A stretch of DNA of 37,347 bases, taken from positions 104,279 through 141,625 of the forward strand of contig JAUXUF010000179.1 of assembly GCA_030684645.1 (NCBI GenBank), read 5' to 3'. The position numbers and the translations under genes are program-made. Shown here one piece after another: positions 34,238 through 37,347 of the stretch; position 1 is the stretch's first letter, and every line of letters begins with the position of its first letter. Below the pieces are notes generated by a model, which ran no database searches, was not told where the DNA came from, and was given only the letters and a program-made list of their open reading frames with translations. This DNA comes from Bacteroidota bacterium (GTDB taxonomy: Bacteria > Bacteroidota > Bacteroidia > Bacteroidales > Prolixibacteraceae).

Positions 34238-34687
34238 TAGGCTGTTAGGCTGTAGAAAAATAGAATAATGACATTAAGAGACTGTTTAAATTTTGATTTC
34301 TTGTTCCGTTAGGAACGAAAGGTCGGTAGAATAAATGCAGAAAAGCTTATCTTTTGTCCCGTACGGGACAATCCAATGGTCGTTAATTACCATTTCTACC
34401 GACATATTTTCCCTACGGGAAATTTTTAAACAGTCTCTAAACAGTCTATGAATATAGGAGGAAAAATGAGAGATCACACTAAGCTCAGAGCATTTGAACT
34501 TGCCGATGAAGTGGCAGTTTTAACAATACAGTTAGATAGGCTGAAGGCTTTTAGACAGTTAGTTAAAAGGTCTGAGAAAAATTTCTTAAGACGTTTTACT
34601 ATTTTTGGATTACTAAAGATTGTTGCGGTTATTGGATTTCATTTTTCTAAATACCTGACAGTCTATAGCCCACAACCTAACAGCCTA
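34238..34687. mobile_element. Second cassette-like insertion between cheA and cheB
   Basis: TAGGCTGTTAGG at 34238-34249 is exactly inverted by CCTAACAGCCTA at 34676-34687, and the inner bases pair further with a short bulge. The segment contains the palindromic element at 34277-34438 and most of a degenerate four-helix-bundle gene. Removing it would leave about 50 bp between the cheA stop and the cheB start. The right flank continues with tandem AGTCTAATAGTCTAACAGTCTA-like units, here given by the unit (T)AGTCTAA, up to about 34720. The exact borders are uncertain. Confidence 0.5.
34277..34438. repeat. 162-bp palindromic element with 14-bp terminal inverted repeats, copy 2
   Basis: AGAGACTGTTTAAA at 34277-34290 is the exact inverse of 34425-34438. 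Inside lie a GTTCC/GGAAC hairpin, GTCGGTAGAA (34322-34331) pairing with TTCTACCGAC (34394-34403), the 18-bp palindrome TTGTCCCGTACGGGACAA (34354-34371), and a TTTCCC/GGGAAA hairpin. The hairpin order and the central palindrome match the copy at 20867-20986. This size and structure fit a non-autonomous MITE-like or REP-like element. Confidence 0.75.
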
Positions 34688-34711
34688 CTGCCTAATAGTC
34701 TAATAGTCTAA
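34466..34711 (+). pseudogene. Degenerate four-helix-bundle (S23/IVS-type) protein gene
   Basis: From the ATG at 34466, preceded by AGGAGG, the first 20 residues MRDHTKLRAFELADEVAVLT match the start of the small four-helix-bundle family (about 115-125 residues). The expected middle part is missing, and KRSEKNFLRRFTIFG resembles the later RSEKDFLRFLEIA-type segment. After that the frame runs into the flanking tandem repeats and stops at 81 residues. I read this as a gene with an internal deletion and a foreign tail. The family is known from the intervening sequences of bacterial 23S rRNA genes and as stand-alone genes. A short but working protein cannot be fully excluded. Confidence 0.68.
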
Positions 34712-34735
34712 CAGTCTAAATACCTAAAAATAATA

Positions 34736-35779
34736 ATGATAAAAGTCCTGATAGTTGAAGATTCACCGGTAATGCAGCAATTGCTTGCCTACACGATTAC
34801 TAACGATCCGGTTTTAAAAGTTGTCGGAATTGCCGAAAATGGCGAAGAAGCCATTGAGGCAGTTAAGAAATTCCATCCTGATGTAATAGCAATGGATATG
34901 CATATGCCAAAATTAGATGGACTGCAGGCAACACGCATAATAATGGGAACAAACCCGATACCAATTGTAATTGTTTCCGGAAGTTCAGCAGCGAACGATG
35001 TAGCTTTTTCATTTAGCATGTTCGAAGCCGGAGCTTTAGCCATAGTTAAAAAACCACCAGGTGTTGATCACCCCGATTATAAAAAAGAGGCACAAGAGTT
35101 AATAAAAACATTAAAACTAATGTCTGAAGTGAAATTGGTCAGACGTGTCTCATACAGTACGAAAAAACAAGCGCCGGCAGAACCCGCAATCGGGAAAAAA
35201 ATTAGTACGGAACCGGAAATTCAGGTTATTGTTATCGGCGCTTCCACAGGCGGCCCTCTGGTTTTACAAAAAATTCTTTCAGGATTACCTAAAAATATTC
35301 CGGTTCCACTTTTAATTGTTCAACACATCGCACATGGGTTTACAGAGGGTTTTGTTGAATGGCTGAAGAACACAACCAATTTTCCAATCCATATTGCTAC
35401 TCATGGTGAATATCCACTTCCGGGACATGGTTATGTAGCTCCGGATAATTTTCACATGGGAGTTGAAAGAGGACCTAAAATTGTACTGAGCAACCATGAA
35501 TTGGAAAATGGCCTGAGACCGTCGGTTGCGTATCTCTTTCGTACAGCGGCACAAGCCTTCGGATCCGGAGCAGTTGGGGTATTGCTTACCGGAATGGGTC
35601 GTGATGGCGCTGAGGAATTAAAAATAATGAAAGAAAACGGGGCGATTACTTTTGCTCAGAATGAAGAAAGTTCTGTTGTGCACGGAATGCCCGGCGAAGC
35701 AATAAAACTCAATGCCGCAACGCATATTCTTTCGCCGGAGAATATAATAACGGCTCTGATTGCTTTAATTAAAAAATGA
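34736..35779 (+). CDS. cheB: CheB-type chemoreceptor methylesterase with receiver domain
   Basis: The 347-residue protein has an N-terminal receiver domain (1-125; phosphoacceptor D54 in IAMDMHMP, acidic pair E8-D9, K105) and a C-terminal methylesterase domain (about 160-347). The catalytic triad is visible as S170 in GASTGGP, H197 in VQHIAHGF and D290 in TGMGRDGAEEL. It removes methyl groups from the MCP and deamidates glutamines, working against CheR for adaptation. Length and residues are normal. It follows the second cassette and is 12 bp upstream of the final hybrid kinase gene. Confidence 0.95.
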   Translation: MIKVLIVEDSPVMQQLLAYTITNDPVLKVVGIAENGEEAIEAVKKFHPDVIAMDMHMPKLDGLQATRIIMGTNPIPIVIVSGSSAANDVAFSFSMFEAGALAIVKKPPGVDHPDYKKEAQELIKTLKLMSEVKLVRRVSYSTKKQAPAEPAIGKKISTEPEIQVIVIGASTGGPLVLQKILSGLPKNIPVPLLIVQHIAHGFTEGFVEWLKNTTNFPIHIATHGEYPLPGHGYVAPDNFHMGVERGPKIVLSNHELENGLRPSVAYLFRTAAQAFGSGAVGVLLTGMGRDGAEELKIMKENGAITFAQNEESSVVHGMPGEAIKLNAATHILSPENIITALIALIKK

Positions 35780-35791
35780 ACGGGGGTATAT

Positions 35792-37347
35792 ATGAAAAAC
35801 AAAAAGAATTCAGAAAATGAGGTTGACCAAATCTTAATAGCCGAGGACAGTCCAACTCAGGCAGAACAATTAAAATACCTTCTTGAGAAGCACAATTACA
35901 AGGTAATAGTCGCTAAAGATGGTAAAGAAGCTCTTAGGCTGGTTGGTAAACACGCACCAACATTAGTCATCAGCGATATTGTAATGCCGGAAATGAACGG
36001 GTATGAACTATGTAAAGAAATAAAATCAGATGAAAGCACTATGGACATTCCTGTTATACTGCTTACCGCTCTTACCCGTTCTGAAGATGTACTTGAAGGC
36101 ATTTCTTGCGGAGCTGATAATTTTATAACTAAACCTTATCGCGAAGATTATCTGATCGCACATATTGAACAAATCCTTGCAAACAGGAGAATCCAAAAAA
36201 ATGAGCGGGTCAGGGTTGGAGTGGAAATCATATTTGGAGGTAAAAGACGTTTTATCACAGCCTCTCAGCAGCAAATGCTTACACTGCTCATTTCAACTTA
36301 TGAAGCTGCAGTCCAGAGAAACGATGAATTAGTTCAGACACAGGAAGAATTAAAAACACTTAATGAACACCTGGAAGAAATAGTAATAAAAAGAACTGCT
36401 GAACTTTCGGCAGAAATTGTTATTCGAAAAGGCGCAGAAGAGCGGATTCTTAAACTTAATCGTATCTATGCGGTACTGAGTAATATCAATCAGGCAATTG
36501 TAAGAATTCACGATATCAATCAACTGTTTAAAGATGCTTGCACGATAGCTGTTGATGAAGGAAAGTTTCAAAGTGCATGGATTGAAATCGTAAATGATGA
36601 GACAAAGAAAATAGAGACTTCTGCAACTGCCGGCTTAGCAAACGATTTAACAGAAGTGAGCCCTGATCAAAATCCGGTTACAGGAGTGATAAGATCGGGA
36701 ACCCATTTTATATCCAATAATATTACTGACGATAACAGCATACCTGAAACTTGGAAACAGGATTCTTTGTCGTTTGGATTTAGGTCATTTGCGGTATTCC
36801 CTCTTATCGTTTTTGAGAAAGCAATTGGCGCTTTTTGTATTTATTCCAATGAGTTTGGTTTTTTTGATGAAATAGAAATAAGTCTGCTTGATGAAATTGC
36901 AAACGATATATCATTCGGACTTGAATATATTCAGAAGGAATCCGAGCGCAAGCAATCCGAACTTCTTCTCCGTGAAAAAAACAAAGAAATAGAAGTGCAA
37001 AACGAAAAGCTTAATGAGACCAATACTGAATTGATTATCGCCAAAGAACACGCCGAAGAAAGCGACCGGTTGAAATCGGCTTTCCTTGCCAATATGAGCC
37101 ATGAAATACGTACACCCATGAACGGCATCCTTGGTTTTGCCGAACTGCTTAAAGACCCTGATTTAACCGGAGAAAACCAGCAAGGTTATATCAGCATCAT
37201 TGAAAAAAGCGGTGCGCGTATGCTCAATATCATTAACGACATCATTAGCATTTCAAAAATAGAATCGGGACAAATAGGAGTTTCTATTTCAGAGACGAAC
37301 ATAAACGAGCAGACTGAATACATTTATACCTTTTTCAAGCCTGAAGT
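35792..37347 (+). CDS. Hybrid regulator: receiver - GAF - histidine kinase (cut by window edge)
   Basis: The frame starts at ATG 35792, 12 bp after cheB, and is open at the window end, giving 518 visible residues. Residues 10-130 form a receiver (E18-D19, phosphoacceptor D62 in [14 protein letters not shown]114 in ITKPY). Residues about 165-225 are a coiled coil, 225-380 a GAF-like sensor ([32 protein letters not shown]), 385-428 another coiled coil, and from 429 the kinase dimerisation domain with H437 in [17 protein letters not shown]. The ATPase domain lies beyond the window. A receiver-first kinase directly after cheB is well placed to take phosphate from CheA and relay it, in place of the missing stand-alone CheY. 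GGGGG at 35782 is a weak ribosome site. Confidence 0.9.
   Translation, partial: MKNKKNSENEVDQILIAEDSPTQAEQLKYLLEKHNYKVIVAKDGKEALRLVGKHAPTLVISDIVMPEMNGYELCKEIKSDESTMDIPVILLTALTRSEDVLEGISCGADNFITKPYREDYLIAHIEQILANRRIQKNERVRVGVEIIFGGKRRFITASQQQMLTLLISTYEAAVQRNDELVQTQEELKTLNEHLEEIVIKRTAELSAEIVIRKGAEERILKLNRIYAVLSNINQAIVRIHDINQLFKDACTIAVDEGKFQSAWIEIVNDETKKIETSATAGLANDLTEVSPDQNPVTGVIRSGTHFISNNITDDNSIPETWKQDSLSFGFRSFAVFPLIVFEKAIGAFCIYSNEFGFFDEIEISLLDEIANDISFGLEYIQKESERKQSELLLREKNKEIEVQNEKLNETNTELIIAKEHAEESDRLKSAFLANMSHEIRTPMNGILGFAELLKDPDLTGENQQGYISIIEKSGARMLNIINDIISISKIESGQIGVSISETNINEQTEYIYTFFKPE

Noticed and set aside
34286-34477. 63-codon frame on the minus strand
   Set aside because: It translates the palindromic element and shows no protein family features.
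1-37347. tRNA, rRNA and riboswitch genes
   Set aside because: Reading the intergenic stretches showed no cloverleaf with a terminal CCA, no rRNA stretches and no known riboswitch core; a covariance-model scan was not possible.

Overview
The window looks like a chromosomal piece of a Bacteroidota genome, probably a fermentative Bacteroidales/Marinilabiliales-type organism. The evidence is lipoprotein-anchored glycosidases, FHS-type sugar permeases, DUF4831 and acidic-tail proteins typical of the phylum, start codons that mostly lack a Shine-Dalgarno sequence, and several intergenic palindrome families of the CCGT..GG hairpin type. I saw no rRNA, tRNA, CRISPR array, phage or complete insertion sequence.

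Region 1 (1-8100, minus strand) is a carbohydrate cluster. In transcription order it holds a GH2 lipoprotein with the exo-beta-D-glucosaminidase active-site pattern, a ROK sugar kinase, an FHS-type MFS permease, a DegT-family aminotransferase, a 5'-truncated Gfo/Idh oxidoreductase fragment, a secreted glycerophosphodiester phosphodiesterase and a GH3-like lipoprotein cut by the window edge. The GH2, ROK and MFS trio suggests release, uptake and phosphorylation of an amino sugar.

Region 2 (8300-14650) is mixed housekeeping: kbl (glycine C-acetyltransferase), a neighbouring zinc-type dehydrogenase ruined by an internal deletion, an acidic-tail protein, rnhB, a class D beta-lactamase, a POT peptide transporter and a remnant of a DUF4143 ATPase.

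Region 3 (14650-20850, plus strand) holds nnr (NAD(P)HX repair), a DUF4831 secreted protein, an MFS permease resembling eukaryotic MFSD1 dipeptide transporters, and a PepD-type M20 dipeptidase directly downstream. Two terminators and a possible promoter can be read.

Region 4 (21021-26580, minus strand) is a citrate lyase operon: citD-citE-citF-citXG-citC. Three of its four gene junctions carry palindromic repeats.

Region 5 (26796-37347, plus strand) starts with a decayed response-regulator remnant. It continues as a Frz-like chemosensory operon: cheW, cheR-TPR, cheW, MCP, cheA-REC, cheB and a REC-GAF-histidine kinase running off the window. No flagellar genes are present, so it probably controls something other than flagellar rotation. 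Several of its genes have strong AGGAGG ribosome-binding sites, unlike the rest of the window. Two small cassettes interrupt the operon. One is a GxxExxY gene between perfect 23-bp inverted repeats. The other is a degenerate four-helix-bundle gene with inverted-repeat flanks and a MITE-like palindromic element. This layout recalls the intervening sequences of 23S rRNA and is the most unusual thing in the window.
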